Below are positions 33,290-48,117 of a stretch of DNA of 64,000 bases, in pieces; positions within the stretch are counted from its first letter, which is position 1; every line of letters starts with the position of its first letter. The stretch comes from Sipunculus nudus (taxonomy: Eukaryota > Annelida > Sipuncula > Golfingiida > Sipunculidae). The translations under genes and the position numbers were made by a program. Below the pieces are notes generated by a model. It saw only the letters and a program-made list of their open reading frames with translations. It did no database searches and was not told the origin of the DNA. Where the stretch lies: the NCBI GenBank assembly GCA_026874595.1, contig CM049311.1, positions 8,221,676 to 8,285,675 of the forward strand. The letters are read 5' to 3'.

Positions 33290-36150
33290 CCTGAAATTTT
33301 GGTCTGTCCATGCATCTGATGGCTTTCTCATACACAAGATTGGTGTCGCTACCTACAATGGATTTTGCACAGTGTATGTCCCTGCATATATCTCAGGAGG
33401 GATTTGATATATCTGCCTAACATTTGGCATATGTTTACATCTTGGATAACTTCGTTGTATCCAAGACTGGTGGCACCACCTATAATAACTTTTGCACAGT
33501 GTATGCTCCTGTCTCAGGAGTTATTTGACATGCATGTCCATACATCTCGGACAGTTTTGTTTTATACAAGACTTGTGGCGCAACCTACAACCATTCTTGG
33601 AGTTTGTGCATCCATGCAAATAGCTTGTGGTTGGAAGTATCTGCTTGAAATTTTGCATTTCCATACAGCTTTGATGGTTTTCTCATACACAGACCGGTGG
33701 CTCCACCTACAGTCATTTTCTGTTGTGTACATCCAGGCCAGTATTTCAGGAGTGACATTTGTGTAATTGGTGCTTATACTCAGGTTCAACATGTTTAGTA
33801 ATTGCACTATACATGTCCCATGTGTACTTGAAGTAATGGTCCAGCATGGAAGCATTATACCTGATGTATATCCCATTGCACAGGTTTGCATTTGGCCTGG
33901 TTTAATTTTTCCTCAAAATACTCATTTCATAGTGTTTATTTTCTTATTAATGCATTATCCATTTAATTGAATCTGCAGATGGCTGATGCAGAGGCTTAAT
34001 TTGAAATGTGCTATGCTTTTTTTATCATGAAAATGTTAATTCAATTATTGAATATATAAATCATGGCACCTCCTTTAAAATTTCATTTATAAATGTGTTA
34101 TACTTGCATTTTCAGACTAACAGTTTTCAACAGTATTAAAATTTTGTGAGCGGTCAGTTTAGTATCAGGATTCTGGGTATGCTGGTTCATCATGGACATT
34201 TTAAAATTGATTATGACTGGTGGTGCCACCTTTATTCTTTTAATTTCTTTAACCTTTGCACTTGTATTTCTAAGACTGCCAAATTAAATGCATTTTTTCC
34301 AAGATATGCATTTATCTATTGTCCTGAAACTTGGTATGCTTATTGTTCATGCACAGTCTGTAGATATTGGATAGGTGGTGCCACCTATATTTTATTAACC
34401 TATATGGCTTTTTATTTATATTTTTAATATAGTTAGACTCATCACAGCAACTTGTTCCATTCCTCAACACTGGGTTCATGTGTTGCCATAAACCTTTGTT
34501 CATGGAGAGATCATAGGTCATTTAATCAGTTGAATAAGACTGGTTTTACCACTCATTTTTTAAGACATTTTAAACCTTTTTTTTTTTGCTAATATATAAT
34601 CATAGCGAGTCATTTTCATGTTGGTTCATGCATGGACTGCCTTGATATTTAAAAAGCCACCGGTTATGGACAGATCAAGACAGATAATACAAATATTATT
34701 TTTTTTAAATTTAGGATGTATTTCTTGCAATTCCGAGACCGCAGTCATGCAACTTTCTTAGCACTGGATTCATCACGTGCCCTACAACTTAGTATTCTTA
34801 TTATAATAAGTAGTGTTTATTTCATAGTTGTAATTGGACAGTCCTCCATTGTGCATTTGACCAAATTGAAATTTGGTTAATCAGATATATATTTCTGTAA
34901 TCCTGCAAAGCCTTGACAGAATGACAAGAAGCTCCCAGTCCATTTTGAGTACATATTCATATAAATGTATATAACCAACTATTCATGCAGAAATTTGCTA
35001 TGCATGTTTATCTTAATTTTATAAATTGAATGACTAGGGTGGTACCATTATTTTTTAGAACTTGCCTCTTTACCAGTTGTCACTTTAAAAATGAGGCCCA
35101 TTTTTTCCATGCATGTAGAAGTACTGGATATGTACAGCTCTTTCCCCACTGAGCAAGAGTTTAACAGTCTGAAGGCCAAGTACAATTTTGCAGGATGTGC
35201 TTCCGTAATGCATGGTCAGTTTCAACAATACTTAGATTGAATTATAATCATCCTTGTTCAAAAGTCACAGAGCCTACCACCAAGGCATTAAAAGTTTATT
35301 GAAAATGGAACCTACTCACGACAGTTACAACTCACGTATGAAAATCCTTTGAAACACCGTGAAATTAGGGTAACACTTTTTAATTACAAAGTGGATTTCT
35401 AGGTTCATGTACACATGAAAAAGCTTAAATTATTTTTTTTCCCCGTGGGTCCAGTGACCATGGAAAAGGCACTGAACTCACTGAAGGTCAGCATTGAGAT
35501 ACTTGTGCAAAAAATAACCAGCTGACATAACCATCTCCAGCCATCAACATGCACAAACTAGAATACGGGTTGTCGACAAGCGACTACATGTATCTGCCAA
35601 AATCAAGAGTAGGACGGGCGAAGTGAGGGATGGATTGAGCGGCAAGGGGAAACAGGCTTAGATGTTACACAGATCAGAAGGGATGTCCGCCACGTAAACA
35701 TGATTGTAGGTGGCGCCTACTGTTATTTGAACAAGAAACTATCCCAGATGTATACGCATGCATAATTTCAGGTGGTAAAATCAAACCACTGCAGAGATAT
35801 GAGATATTTTATCCCACAGAAAGCTATCTGGGATGCATATGCATGTTGAATTTCTGGTAATTTGGTAAAACCACTTCAGAGATAGGAGTGACTTTAACCC
35901 AAGGCAGACAAACCGATGGACGCTGTGCAAAAAAATGGCTGCAGGTGGAGCCACCATTTTTGTGCATGTTATAAAGCTATCCAAGGGCTACATTTGTGTA
36001 ATTATTGGTCTAACAAGTCCAGAGATAGAAGCATGGATGGCTGCACTGAACGTGAATGTAGGTGGCACCACCTGTCATAAAATCAAGTCAGCTATCTGGA
36101 GTGTATACGCAGGCTGAATTTTATGTAATTTGGTCGAACCACTGCATTGA
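33290..36150. mobile_element. Candidate foldback element with inverted repeat arrays
   Basis: Left arm: diverged units of about 110-160 bp, each containing CTTGGATAACTT-like, TGGTGGCACCACCT-like and TTTTGCACAGTGT-like blocks, at about 33,340, 33,470, 33,570, 33,690, 34,220 and 34,375. Right arm: related units in the opposite orientation at about 35,710, 35,940 and 36,065 (for example AGGTGGAGCCACCA, whose complement matches the left core). Tandem subrepeats in inverted arms are the hallmark of foldback elements. Boundaries are approximate. Confidence 0.4.
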
Positions 36151-37376
36151 TACGAGAGAAAAATAGGTCAAGTAGTCTCAGAGGAGTTCTCCTGAAACTA
36201 ATAAGGCCGCAGAGCGGAACCCGGTCAAAAACATAGTATCCCCAAAACTTTGTTTTGGCGGATACAATAAAAGAAAACATTCTTATAAATAATGGAAATG
36301 TAGTTTATTGGTTGTAAAGCCTGGGTGTAAATGTATCAAAATCTGTATATATATTAAAGTGAACTCAAAAGAACACGCAGTGGATAAACACCTTCGGTGG
36401 GATTTCTGAGTGACAACATTACAAGTTTGTAGGGTCTTGGCCCTAGTTTTCAAGATTCTCATCTGCCATTTAATGGTCCTCTCGCCGCCTCACCCCTTTT
36501 TCAAAGTAAGTCCCTGTACCACATTTTATATGTTATCAGCATCTTTTCAAATAATGTTTATTTGGTTAGATAGAACATTCAAACACACTTGATACAAGCT
36601 CCATAGTATCCCATTTTTTGTTATAAGCAGCTTCCAGTCCTATTTTGTTGATGTGATATACAACTTTATCCCACATTTCCTGTATATTTAGCAACTTCCT
36701 GTTCCAGTCCTCTCACCTAATGACCAACTTTCCGTCACACCTTTTATGTGATACTAACAGCATTTATCACAAGTTAATGATTCTGAACAGCCTCAAATGC
36801 TTGGGTCTCCAATCTGACATATCACAGTCTGTTTTGTATGATGAACACTGCAGCACATTTTCCTTTTGTGGTTAACTTCAAATATTGATTTTCATCAATG
36901 CTTTTTTTAAGTCATCAGTGCCATGTATAAGCAGTTGGTAGCCCGTGCTGCGTTTATGCAAACACTGCACAAAATGGCTATTGTCCAATCTGATTTCCTC
37001 ATGAAAAGCTTGACAAAAAAAAAAATAAGTTTTGGTAGGTCACATAATTAAACAATACTAGAATGCTACAGCACTACAGTACATCTATTAAATTTGCTGC
37101 ACTGGGAGAATAATGTATAAAACAGGAAACTGCTCCTTGTTACATACAATATAGAATATACTGATCATTTTTCTTTGTGTTTTACGTGGAGGTTGTGTCT
37201 GTGTAATGAGAGCATGCCGATCCTTTATCCTCGATCCTTTTCACTTTGTGATCCTTCTCTTGGTCCTTATCCACTCAGTACAGAGATTTTGTTGTGTATG
37301 TCCACACATGACAGCTGATTGGCTGAAATGCTGGTTATGTTGACTTGTGTTTCCTCATCTCTACCACCAGGTCGGG
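36151..37376. other. Probable 3' flank/UTR of importin-alpha
   Basis: Downstream of the minus-strand importin-alpha stop. Minus-strand AATAAA motifs occur near 36,303 and 36,552 and could end the transcript. At 36,170-36,260 a stretch with CCGCAGAGCGGAACCCGG resembles a dispersed repeat end. Nothing else recognised. Confidence 0.35.
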
Positions 37377-40300
37377 CTACAGGTTGAACCCGCCTGTGGG
37401 TATCATGGCAGTCTGTGAGAATGTAAAGCCTTGTTCTGACGCATCAGGTGCAAGATTTTCATCCTCTCCCTCCTGGAAAACAAAAATACAAATTCATTTC
37501 CCGAAAAGATTCATGTTCCAACCATTTTCTTATAATCAAAACATTCAGAATACTGAATCTGTCAAATGTTACAGAATAATAATATATACTGTTCCACTAG
37601 AGAATGAATTTTGTGATTTACTAATAATTATAATAACTGTTTGTATTATCACTAAAAATGGAAGAGGATTTAAAGACATAATATGAGATGGAAAAACTTC
37701 TTGAAAAACATTTTTATAACTAGATCTTATGGTTCTGCATCCAGTAGCCAAGCAACAAGTACCCCATCCAAAGACGCTGAGGTTTTTCCCATACAATTCA
37801 TGTGATTTATAGATTTATCAGTTTGATTAAGCGAAGGAATAACAAACCAATTTAGGGCAACCTTGCCACACTTGTTTTTCCCCCCACACATTGCACCATT
37901 GCATAAGTCCAAAGAGTGTAACCTGTTACTCAGGAGAAACAAAGGACAGCTGAAGTCTTTAGGAGCATACTAGACCACATCAGTAGATCTTTTATTTACC
38001 TCTGCTGCAAAGTATTTCTCGATGAGGTCAAGCGCTGCCTGGTAAACTTGTTCATTTTCATGTTGTTGGAGAGCTTCAATCCTGTCCAGCCCTCCGCTCT
38101 CCTCGATCATGACTGCCACCTTGTCAGACTGACCAACCTTCTCAGCCGCCTGAAGGGGGAGAAAATATATACAAGTACTCAGGAAATGAAATAAATTTAT
38201 ACATATTGGTATAAAAAGATGTTACTTCAAGTGGACAAATTTGGCAGTGTCAGTGTAAGGGAGTACACTGTCTTGGGGGGGGGGGGGGGGAGGGGTCTAT
38301 TTTTCTCAAGAGTGAGGTGTCTACAGAATTGTCACAAGGATACATGCTTTTTCTCAAGAGCACAGGTTGTTAACAATAAGAAATGATCTCAAATTAAGCA
38401 GTTATTCAGAAAGGTTTTGAAATATTGGGAGGCCCTTTTTTTTTTTAGCAAAGTCCAAAAGAAAACTGCTGATGTCTTACTGCAAATATCAAGGTCCTGC
38501 TTTCAGTACTACCAGTATTTTCATGATGCAAAACATGGGATGCTTAGACAAAAGACTAAAAAAATACTATATGAGAAGAACCATGGAAAACCTCCAAATA
38601 TAATATTCTGATGACAAATTTTAAACACATTCAACACAATCTTATGTACCTGTTAAACACAACAATCACATCCACCCACAAAATGTGAGACCAGGTACTA
38701 CTGAACAGCATGAAAAATACTTTTAACTGAACATCTGATCACATGATTTTAACTATCAATGAGAACTTTAAAACAAATAGTAGTTTTTTAATCATGTAAA
38801 GGATGCACTTTGATATAACAAGACTGGCCAGAGCGTGGATTTTATAAACAATGAATTTATATAGAGAATATTATCAGCAGTATGGCAAAATCCTCAGACA
38901 ATATTTATGAGCATAATCAGGCAAGTGTGCTGTCCAGGCAAGTACTGGACAATGTACAGCAAAACACTGACGCTGTCAATACCTGCAGGGACCACAGAAC
39001 TAGCAGTCAGCCCAAATGCCTTAAAAAACATCACAGGATTTGTGCAAACTTAGCACCTGTAAAATTATATATTATTTTTAAACACGTCTCATGACCCCAG
39101 AATATCCCATAATTAGAAAACCTGTATGTCATTTGTGGACTCCATCCATAGGTGTGCAAGCCTCTGTGGGTTGGTGCCAGGGGAAGCTATGGTCCAATTT
39201 GTATAGATATATATTCAACCTTTTAACACTCATACTTACCCGAGGACAGACAATATAGAAAGATTCGGCTTTATGAAAAATATCATTACTGGCCATCTGC
39301 AAAAATAACTCAGGCTAACTAAATATTGATCTACTACCATTGATCATTATAATTCACATCACAGCACAACAGGTGAATGTATAAATGAAATAAAATTGCT
39401 CGAACTGTAAATACATTTACCTGAAGGATGTTGGAGATGGCATCCAGAACAATGAGTATGACTTTAGGTTCCTTGACGGTCAACATTGAGGTCAACGCTG
39501 GGAGGGACTGCTCCTGGACTAAATATGAGATCTGATCAACATTCCCACCAGATGTCAGGTTTGTCACCGCCCACACAGCCTCCTTCTGGCTCTTGAAGTC
39601 ACCCTGTGTAAACCAAACATATTCAAAAACCACTTGAAAAACTTGAATGATCAAACCATTGTTCAATTTTTTCATGTTGAAATATTTTAAATTTAAATTC
39701 TAACAAGAAATATATATACAAATTGTTTACCTTTAAAGAAATCACCAAAGTGAACTGAGGTGTTATATTATCAAAAGAATTTTCAGTACGTATGAACATA
39801 AGCTGCTGCATGTCAGTTTCATCCAAATCTCAATAAAACTGCATTTCAATATTTTTTAAAAGATGTGCTAGCTAAACCAATAAATCCTTGTTAAACTAAC
39901 AATTAACTATAGTTTAATTAACAGTTGCAAATTGGTAAAAAAAAACAAATACAAATATTCTATGAACATCGCTATTGTAGAAATTATAAAATAATTTTTT
40001 TCATGAACCCATAGAGAAAAAGGGTCCTGTGACATGAGCTTCTTACCATTGCTGTGTTTACATATGCTAAGAATAGGTTTTTAACCCAGGTACATTAATG
40101 ATTACCTTGTTGATAATCCTAATTATCAGTGGGATCAGCCCAGCCACAATGACTGCCTGAATCTGGTTTACATTGCCTGCAGTGATGTTAGAAATCGTCC
40201 ACGCAGCCTCTTTTTGGATGCTCTGCTTAGCATGTTGGAGGAGGACGTGGAATTTAGGCAGAGCACCTGCATCTATCACAGACTGAAATAACAAGATTAG

Positions 40301-43300
40301 TTGGTCTAAGGACAAGTCGCAGAGTTAATCATCTGAAATTAATCAATGAAGATGAATTCTGGATTTTATAACATTATTGGATTAGGAAAGCTTCATCAGT
40401 AAACTTAGCATGTGAAATGTACAGTCAAATTATAACATAAATTGGTATTTTAAAACAAATTATAGGATATGTTTTTTTAATACAAATTATAAATATAATA
40501 TGAAATAACTTTCCAAATTAAGTGACATATAAACTTTGGAAATTACTTATAAAAATTTAATAAGCAAATTTCGGGGCTTCTATGGCTGAATACAACCCAA
40601 TATATAGCCCTTTCATATGTCTTTTCTGAAAAGTGATATGGACTTAAATTATTGCATATTAACAGAGGCCCAAAGACCTCTTACTTACCTTTGAAAACAT
40701 CCATTGAACAGGGCAAACCAGAATCATCACATTTCATACTGTCAGGAGCGTGGAATTTACTTTAGTTTAGTTAAACTGAAGCCTGAAGTTAAATTTAATG
40801 ATCCACAGGTGATTTGACTAACCTGAGTCTGACAGTCATCACCAGTGACAATGTTGCCAATCGCTCGGAGGGCTGGGGTGACCACACTGACCTCTGAACT
40901 GCCCAGCAGTTTGATAAGATGTGGAATGACACCTGTTTCAAAGAAAAACATCAATTACAGAAGCACACACCACAATCATTTATAACAGAACTGTACATCA
41001 CAAACAAATGCTACCCTTGTGATAAGTTTCACATTATTTCCAATCCTTAACAGTAAATTATCAGTGAAATAACATTTAGGCAATTGGTGAGTTGTTTAAA
41101 CTCTAGAATTCACTTAACCATTAGCTGTGGAGCTCCTCTTTTAGAGCGACAAACATTTTCAGAAATTCCTGTAGATTAAGTTATTTGTAATAGTAGCTAA
41201 TGGAAAGAACAATCATAAATGGATGCCTCACCACTGTTTTTCCAAAATCATACCAGCCAACAAAATTAGGCATGATACAAAACAAATTATGCAAATCATT
41301 GGACAATAAAAACAAGATCAGTAATTTAAGACTGATACTTGACAAAAAGTAAAATTGTGGGTTTCAGTGTATATGAGTGGTCCAACTTCACATTTACCTT
41401 CCCAGACATTCAGATTGTTTCATTCTTCAGCTTTCTCAGTTTCAATACACTTATTGGTAAAGAGGAGCTACATTTGCGGTGAGGACCTTTGCCTGGGCAC
41501 TTACAGTAGAACACTTTGAAACTGGACACCACCTACAGTATTATGGTAAAAAGTCAAACACCTCATTACACCTGAGCATTTAACAGGAAAGATATTTTAA
41601 TGTAAAGTTCACTATGTAAAGCTGAGTTTTAGCCAAACTGACCTGTGTCAATGACCTCTTGTATTTTATCGTTAGTTCCGTCTGTGATGTAGGATAGTGC
41701 CCAGCACGTATCTGACAGAACCTCCTTGTCTTGGTGTTGTACGAGCTGTGACAACGTTGGCAGACACTGACGCACTGACTCAAATGGTGGCGGTGGGTTC
41801 TTGTTTCGGCACAGATTGGATAGTGTCCATGTGACATTTCTCAAGAACGCAGCCTGATAAAGAGAACACATTAGGCTTCGTCATATTAATTTAAGAACAA
41901 CTGATGGTTTGAATACTCTGTGCTATTATTTTATTACAGTACATCTTCATTTGGCCAAAGTTTTAATAAATCAAGAGCAAGTTACAAAGAAGCCTAGATC
42001 TCTAGAGAAAACTATCATACAGAGAAAGTTATGATTCAAGTTCATGAAGAATATTTTTTATAATCATGTATGGTACACAGATTAAATATTAATTTGTAAC
42101 ATTTTTTTTCATATTCAATATGGCTTTTTTTGTTTTAACAATACCACCAGAATAAAATTCAGACAAATTGATCATCTTGCACTTTTAAATTTATGATGTT
42201 ATTAGTGTTAATGACCCCAGTGTCCTAAGGGCAATTTTTCCACTGCCATCTATTACATGTATTTAATAATTATTATATTTATAATATTTATTGCACTAAT
42301 TATGACATGTTCCCTGAAATATTCAAATATACTTACAGGTGTATTTGGCTTGATTAAACTGAGCAAAGGTGCAATAACACCACATTTTATCACATAATCT
42401 CTCAACTCTGGACCATCACCTGAAATAAATGAACCAATTAATATAAATTTTCACATGGGTTGTAAATAAATTTAATTTATTTAAGATAAGTTTTCATGAC
42501 TGTTTTATCTTACATTTAAAAACTTATTTGAACTACTCAATGATGGACACATATGACATTATAATCAACAGTACTGACACTGCACATTCTTTTACCCTGA
42601 GTCTAGAATATAAACAAAATGAACTGCAAAAATTTACTTAACTTGACATTAACAATGTTTTTGATAATTTTTTACATAATTTACATTTAAGTTTACTCAA
42701 AATGTATTACTCGTGCATTTTTTATAATCTAGTCTTAGGGACATTTACACAATATTACCTGTGATATAAGGCTTATCTGAAAGAATCCATTACCAGCAAG
42801 GAATACAAGAAATACAATAAAGGTCATGAAAATGCAACATCAGGAGACCCTAAAATTGGCTTAAATGATTGCATTGTATAGAGCGAGACCACATACCAGC
42901 AATGTTTCCAAGAGCCCACACAGCTTGCTCTGCTACGTTTTCATGTGGTGATGACAACAGATTAACAAAAGGTACAACAGCTTTTGAGTTTGCGACAGCT
43001 TTGGTTTGAGCGGATGTTCCAGAGGCAACGTTTGTCAGGGCCCAGGCTGCCTCAAACTGTATGTCAGGTCTGTATAAAATAGATATACAAACATGTGTAC
43101 TTGTAGCCATTATATTACATCTCAAACTGCATGTGTGTATAAAGACTATCACTGGAAAAGTTAGACTAGAATGGCTTTGTTTGTGCTGCAAAAACAGATA
43201 ATTCTCCCCTATGACCCATACCAAATCATTAGGGGTATGCACTATCTCAAAACAATGATTCAGCAGATTTGACATTGAAGGTCAAGGTCAACCCTTTTCA

Positions 43301-45127
43301 AACTCCAGTGAGATTTTGGCAGAAAGAAATTTCCATTATGGAGGTCACAATAATCCTAGAATTGCATAAATTTGACCTTGACAATCAAGACAAAAATTAT
43401 AACCATGACATTAACTTTGAGTAGCTATCAAAATAAACCTAACCAAACCTGCATGTAGCTATGCAAGGCCCCGTGAAATAGCTTCTTAAAGGAATGTGTT
43501 AAAATTGTAACCACATGGTATCAACAGACAAATCATTTGCACTGATTTAATCTTGCAAATATAAGGTTTCCCAAAGATTAAAAAATATCAATGTATGCAC
43601 AGTTCTTTTAAATAAAATTGCAGTTTGTAAACTGAAGTACCTTCTGCTTCCAGAACCTATATCTATAAAAAGTAAAAGAACACTTATAAATTTATACTTA
43701 TTAAAGATATAAATTTTCTTATGCGGGGGGTTAAAATTGACGAGGGAGGTGCCTGAGAACAATACCCTTTTTTTTGACCCAGCATGGTAAAATTTCAAGC
43801 CTTCAGTATACCCATCTCAACTAGCTCATTGACTGAAGGATACAAACAAGAAAGGTTATTGACAGCCGCTGGGAACTACAAACCTGTCATTGTAGCTGAG
43901 GAATTCGACTAGGTAGGGTATGACTCCGCTCTGTATGACATCATCGATTGGAGGGTTTCTTTCTCGTGACAGCATTTTTCTGACACCCTGAGTAGCTTGG
44001 AACTGGTTGGCATGGTTGTTGCTTTGTATGTTGTTCAGAATTTCGACTAGACTCATTGTTGGTGCCTACAAGTAAACATCAAAGTCATATTAAGGCAGTT
44101 AAATATTGTTATAAACCACACAATATCATTAGAATCCCTTGTTATAGAAGATGCCTGAAAATTAGTAACCCTGGTCATTCAGATTTTATTATGATGACAC
44201 TATCTGTTTGCCTAAGCTTATAATAGGGATAAATTGCTTTTAACATATATGTATTTTTAGAAATGGTTGTCAAAAACAAATCAGCATGTGTACTTTTACC
44301 AATCTACTACATTCCTTATTTCTGTTACAGTAACAAGGATACCAGGTTTTATGCAATTCTGGAAGAAAGCTTCTTGAAGAATCCTATAGAGCAGGGCTAG
44401 AAGAAAATATATATAAACGTTAAGAACAAACAACTTAAATTGTAAGTAAAATGAACTAAGATTATGAAATTTTCCATGCACCCACCCTGTTCTGTTCTCC
44501 AAGTGGGCTGAGAGGTTCCTCGACCACATTCATGTTACGTCGCTTCGCCAAATTGTCATCCTTTTTGGCTTTGCGAAGTTCTACTTTTGTGTCATTACGG
44601 CGGCGTCGCATCTCCTGGGTTACAGAATTACATGAAAATGGAATTCAATGAAAATGTACGAGTATCTTAAGTTATAAATGCTGTCAAGCATATTACTGTA
44701 ATACAAGCAGTTAATGTACAGTTAAGCTGGCTGCTAAGAAAAGTGGTATAGGCCAGGAAGATTAAAGGGGCAAAAGGAAAGTCATTACAAATACAAACTT
44801 TGTAACTTGTACACCAGGTGGGGAGAAAAAACAATGATGAATATTTCCATAAAACCTTTTGAAAGTAAACATTCCTGTTTAAAAGGAAATCTTGGCAAGT
44901 GCCTTTTCCTTTCCATAACTGAAGATTTCATAAGTTCTCATTCAGTGATACCAGTATAGGTTTGGATAATTTTGTAAATGTTTCAAGGTACTAAACCCTT
45001 TAGGGACACAGGTTTGCACATGTACGGAACTTTCTTTTTAAGCAACATTTTACAATTGATTTGATGTACTCACATCAGAGTCTTTGCCTTTGTTCTTGTA
45101 GGCTTTCAAGCGACTGTTCTCAGACAT
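37377..45127 (-). CDS. KPNA2: Importin subunit alpha (karyopherin alpha-2-like), 11 coding exons
   Basis: Adaptor that binds classical nuclear localisation signals and importin beta. Exons, 5' to 3': 45,127-45,074; 44,614-44,486; 44,065-43,884; 43,069-42,897; 42,419-42,337; 41,853-41,643; 40,932-40,823; 40,282-40,106; 39,603-39,421; 38,149-38,000; 37,472-37,377. All AG/GT junctions keep frame, giving 515 aa (human KPNA2 is 529). The importin-beta-binding domain (residues ~1-60) has [20 protein letters not shown]. Armadillo repeats follow with the NLS-pocket Trp/Asn pattern intact (WALTN, WALGN, WTLSN, WTISN, WAVTN). The acidic region is followed by a FNL C-terminus. FKNKGKDS-like, [10 protein letters not shown] and [14 protein letters not shown] wording favours the alpha-1/KPNA2 clade over KPNA3/4. 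A splice acceptor upstream of the ATG (TTTTGCAG, ~45,170) shows at least one non-coding 5' exon. Confidence 0.95.
38274..38296 (+). repeat. Poly-G tract in importin-alpha intron
   Basis: About 17 consecutive G followed by AGGGG, within the intron between the two exons that encode the final armadillo region. A similar run of about 18 G lies near 46,771-46,788 in the 5' intron. Confidence 0.7.
43719..43780. mobile_element. Fragment of the TTA-flanked MITE family
   Basis: CTTATGCGGGGGG followed by TTAAAATTGACG, then GGTGCCTGAGAACAATACCC and poly-T, matches the reverse complement of 6,487-6,555 in the MITE at 6,484. Only one terminus is present. It lies in the importin-alpha intron between the two exons that encode the first armadillo repeats. 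Confidence 0.55.
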
Positions 45128-46356
45128 GATGATTTTCTTTCTTTGTAATACTTCGACCACAAAACTGCAAAATTAAGAAATTTATGGATTAAATACAAGT
45201 CATTCTTAAAAAAAAGATGTCAACCGCTCTCAGTTCAAATGCTTGAATCCAGGATAATTGGTTTAACCAGTTTTCTTTAAACCCAAGCATTCTTCCCTAT
45301 ATTTTCTGAGCAGTATACAAGCAATAGACCCTTTCCATTTTACTAGCGACACACGTTGACAACTTCTAACATCTATGGTTCGTGGTAGTAGCCCTACATG
45401 TGTTCAGAGTAGTACAAGGTGGAAGTTATTGTATATTAGGCAATGTTGCATTAACTGATTAACATGACATAACACCAATATCACCAATTTGCTGACAAAG
45501 CCCTGCATTACATGACCTAAGTTTGCTGCGATATAAGATAAAACAAGGATGGAGCCTTATTTTACTTTATATTGAACTTTTATGTTATATAAGCCCTAAG
45601 CCTGACCACGGAACTCCTATCTATGATGCAGGGCTCAGCAGCTGAGTTATAAAATTAATGTGAATGGTGCTCGTCTTCTGCTAAAATAAGTGAAAATCAA
45701 CAGACCACTACAGTAGTATAACTGACATGTATGTGCACAGACACAGGTCGCAAACTGAAATAGGTAGTGTCCTTGACAACTGAGAACCTGAACAAAACAG
45801 TGTTAATCAAGAAAGGCTGTGATTACAACTAAAAATCAAGCTGTGCACGTTAAAAAATAATGAAGTTTAAAATTAGGCTACCCAAAAGTAGCCAAGACTT
45901 TTGTAAAGTTTTTATTCATGAAATGTGAATGTCCCATATATACCCAGTTAGCAGAAAATAGTTTTGAAAATGTATTTAAAATGTTATAAAACAATTTAAT
46001 TACATTCTTTGCATGGTATTTGAAACATTTCTTTCATACATGTATGTACAGTTTTGACATGGCTGTAAATATAATTTAAAGTTAAAGATATAGGCCTATT
46101 ATTATAAATTAATATTTTTCTGCTCCACATTAAAAGTTTTTAAAAAATTTGTTACATATTTAAAATGTTTATATGTAATAATTTTTTTTTATTTATAAAA
46201 TGTTTAGTTGTTTTTACAGAGTCTGTTGAAAAATGAGCAACTTTTTGAAAATCTTTCATGCTATTTGGGTATATATTCACATGTTAAATTACCAATTTTA
46301 ACGAACCATTATGATTAAAAGATCATTCTCGACTAATACTGAGAAGTAAACATACC

Positions 46357-46468
46357 TATCAAAGGTGTCTTATTTTATTTAACTCCTCTAGAAAACTATG
46401 TATCTGACATAGTATCAAAGGTGTCTTATTTTATTTAACTCCTCTAAAAAACCATGTATCTGACATAT
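46357..46468. repeat. 56-bp tandem duplication
   Basis: TATCAAAGGTGTCTTATTTT starts at 46,357 and again at 46,413. The two 56-bp units differ at only a few positions (for example TAGAAAACTATG versus TAAAAAACCATG), a recent local duplication. Confidence 0.85.
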
Positions 46469-48117
46469 TTGTTGGGATTTGTATGCTAAAACAGATCCAG
46501 ATGTAAGACAGAATTACCGGCATTTACCATAAACTTTTTTAAACTACCATAAACGTTCTGAACAGCTATTTTGTCATTTTCAAACTGGGTAAGTATTTCC
46601 TTGGGAGCCATGCAGGACAAAGCAGACATTTCAGATCTGGTATTACACAGCTGGTTTACAACTTACATACAATTAGGTAAGGTAGAAATGATGTCCCCAT
46701 GGACCTTTCAAGTGTTGTGAGTGCAAAACTCAAGGTTATATTTGTGTCACAAGTGCAACACACTTGTGGAAGGGGGGGGGGGGGGGGGGCTATAATTATA
46801 TAATCCTGAGTCATTCGTATATACTTGCATTCTACTTCCTATTTATGGGCAACCTGAACATTCAAAATCAAATTAAAAAGATATCCTCCCCTTGCCTGTA
46901 ACTGACAGTCTGTTACATATGTTTACAAGCTGGGGGTTCAGTTGACCTGAACTCTACACATGCCGGCTCAAACACAATGTGCATGCTCCTGGAAAAGGGC
47001 TTTTGAGGCAGAGCTTCAAATTTGATAATTTATGCACATTGTGTATATGCAACCTTTTTATTACTGATTCAAACCAAACTTTATGACCTTGACCCCTTCC
47101 TTTCCAGATCCAGAGGACATTTTTTAGGTTTTCTTTCAGCCTTCCTTAGTTGGACGGTGGACGCTCCCGTTCCAAAATCCTGGATCTGCCCCAGATATGT
47201 AAACACTACTAAATAAAATTTTAGTCACTTTTCAACACGCACACTGACAACCAGTTCATCTTAAAATGTCTTGAAATGCATATCATATACCACCTATCAA
47301 ATTATCATTCTTGTAGCCATTAGGGATCAAAGCAATATTAGGAGCTCCATAGGCATAAAGGCCACATATGAAGGATCTAATTTCAAAACCATTAATGTAT
47401 CTTTACCATACTACCACCAACAGATCAATTTTATTTGCTTTTGTGGGATTCTCTGGGGCCAGAAAATGAGCAAATTTAATAGGTAACTTTTACTGTCAAG
47501 GAAACTGGCCCCCAGATCTATGCTTGGCTCATTAGTTTGTAAGAAGATGTCTGATATATTGATATATATGATATATCATATGGTCACCAAAGACTGGAAA
47601 ACTAAATCTCCCAAAGGAATGGTTATTCACCATCTTATAAAATAAAACAATAACAGGTCAACATTTTTGTTTCTTTAGGTGTGAAATCTAATATTTCCTT
47701 GTTAAGTTTAAATATAATCGGATCTGTCAAGAATTACATCTGATAAGGGTCTAAAACACTACCTTCAGCACTGACAAACAGGACAGTATACATTATGTAT
47801 AGCAAGTAATGCCCCACTAATTGGTCAGCCCCTGGACACTTTGCTGGTCACACCAGTTAATCCCTTTAGAAAGGCAGATGGCTGTATAAACCAATTAAAG
47901 GGGGAGTGTTTTGCTGCCTGTGCACTCGGATGTGGTTACTCAGATAGTACTAACAAGTGCATGCAACAGTGCAATATTAGTATAATAAATAGCAACAAGA
48001 AGCTTGAGAAATAATTTATCATAATTACATGAAAATATGAAATGTCTCAACAAGTGATAGATATATAGATAAATATAAATATTATTTAATATTGCATTAT
48101 TACATATTAAGTTTTTG

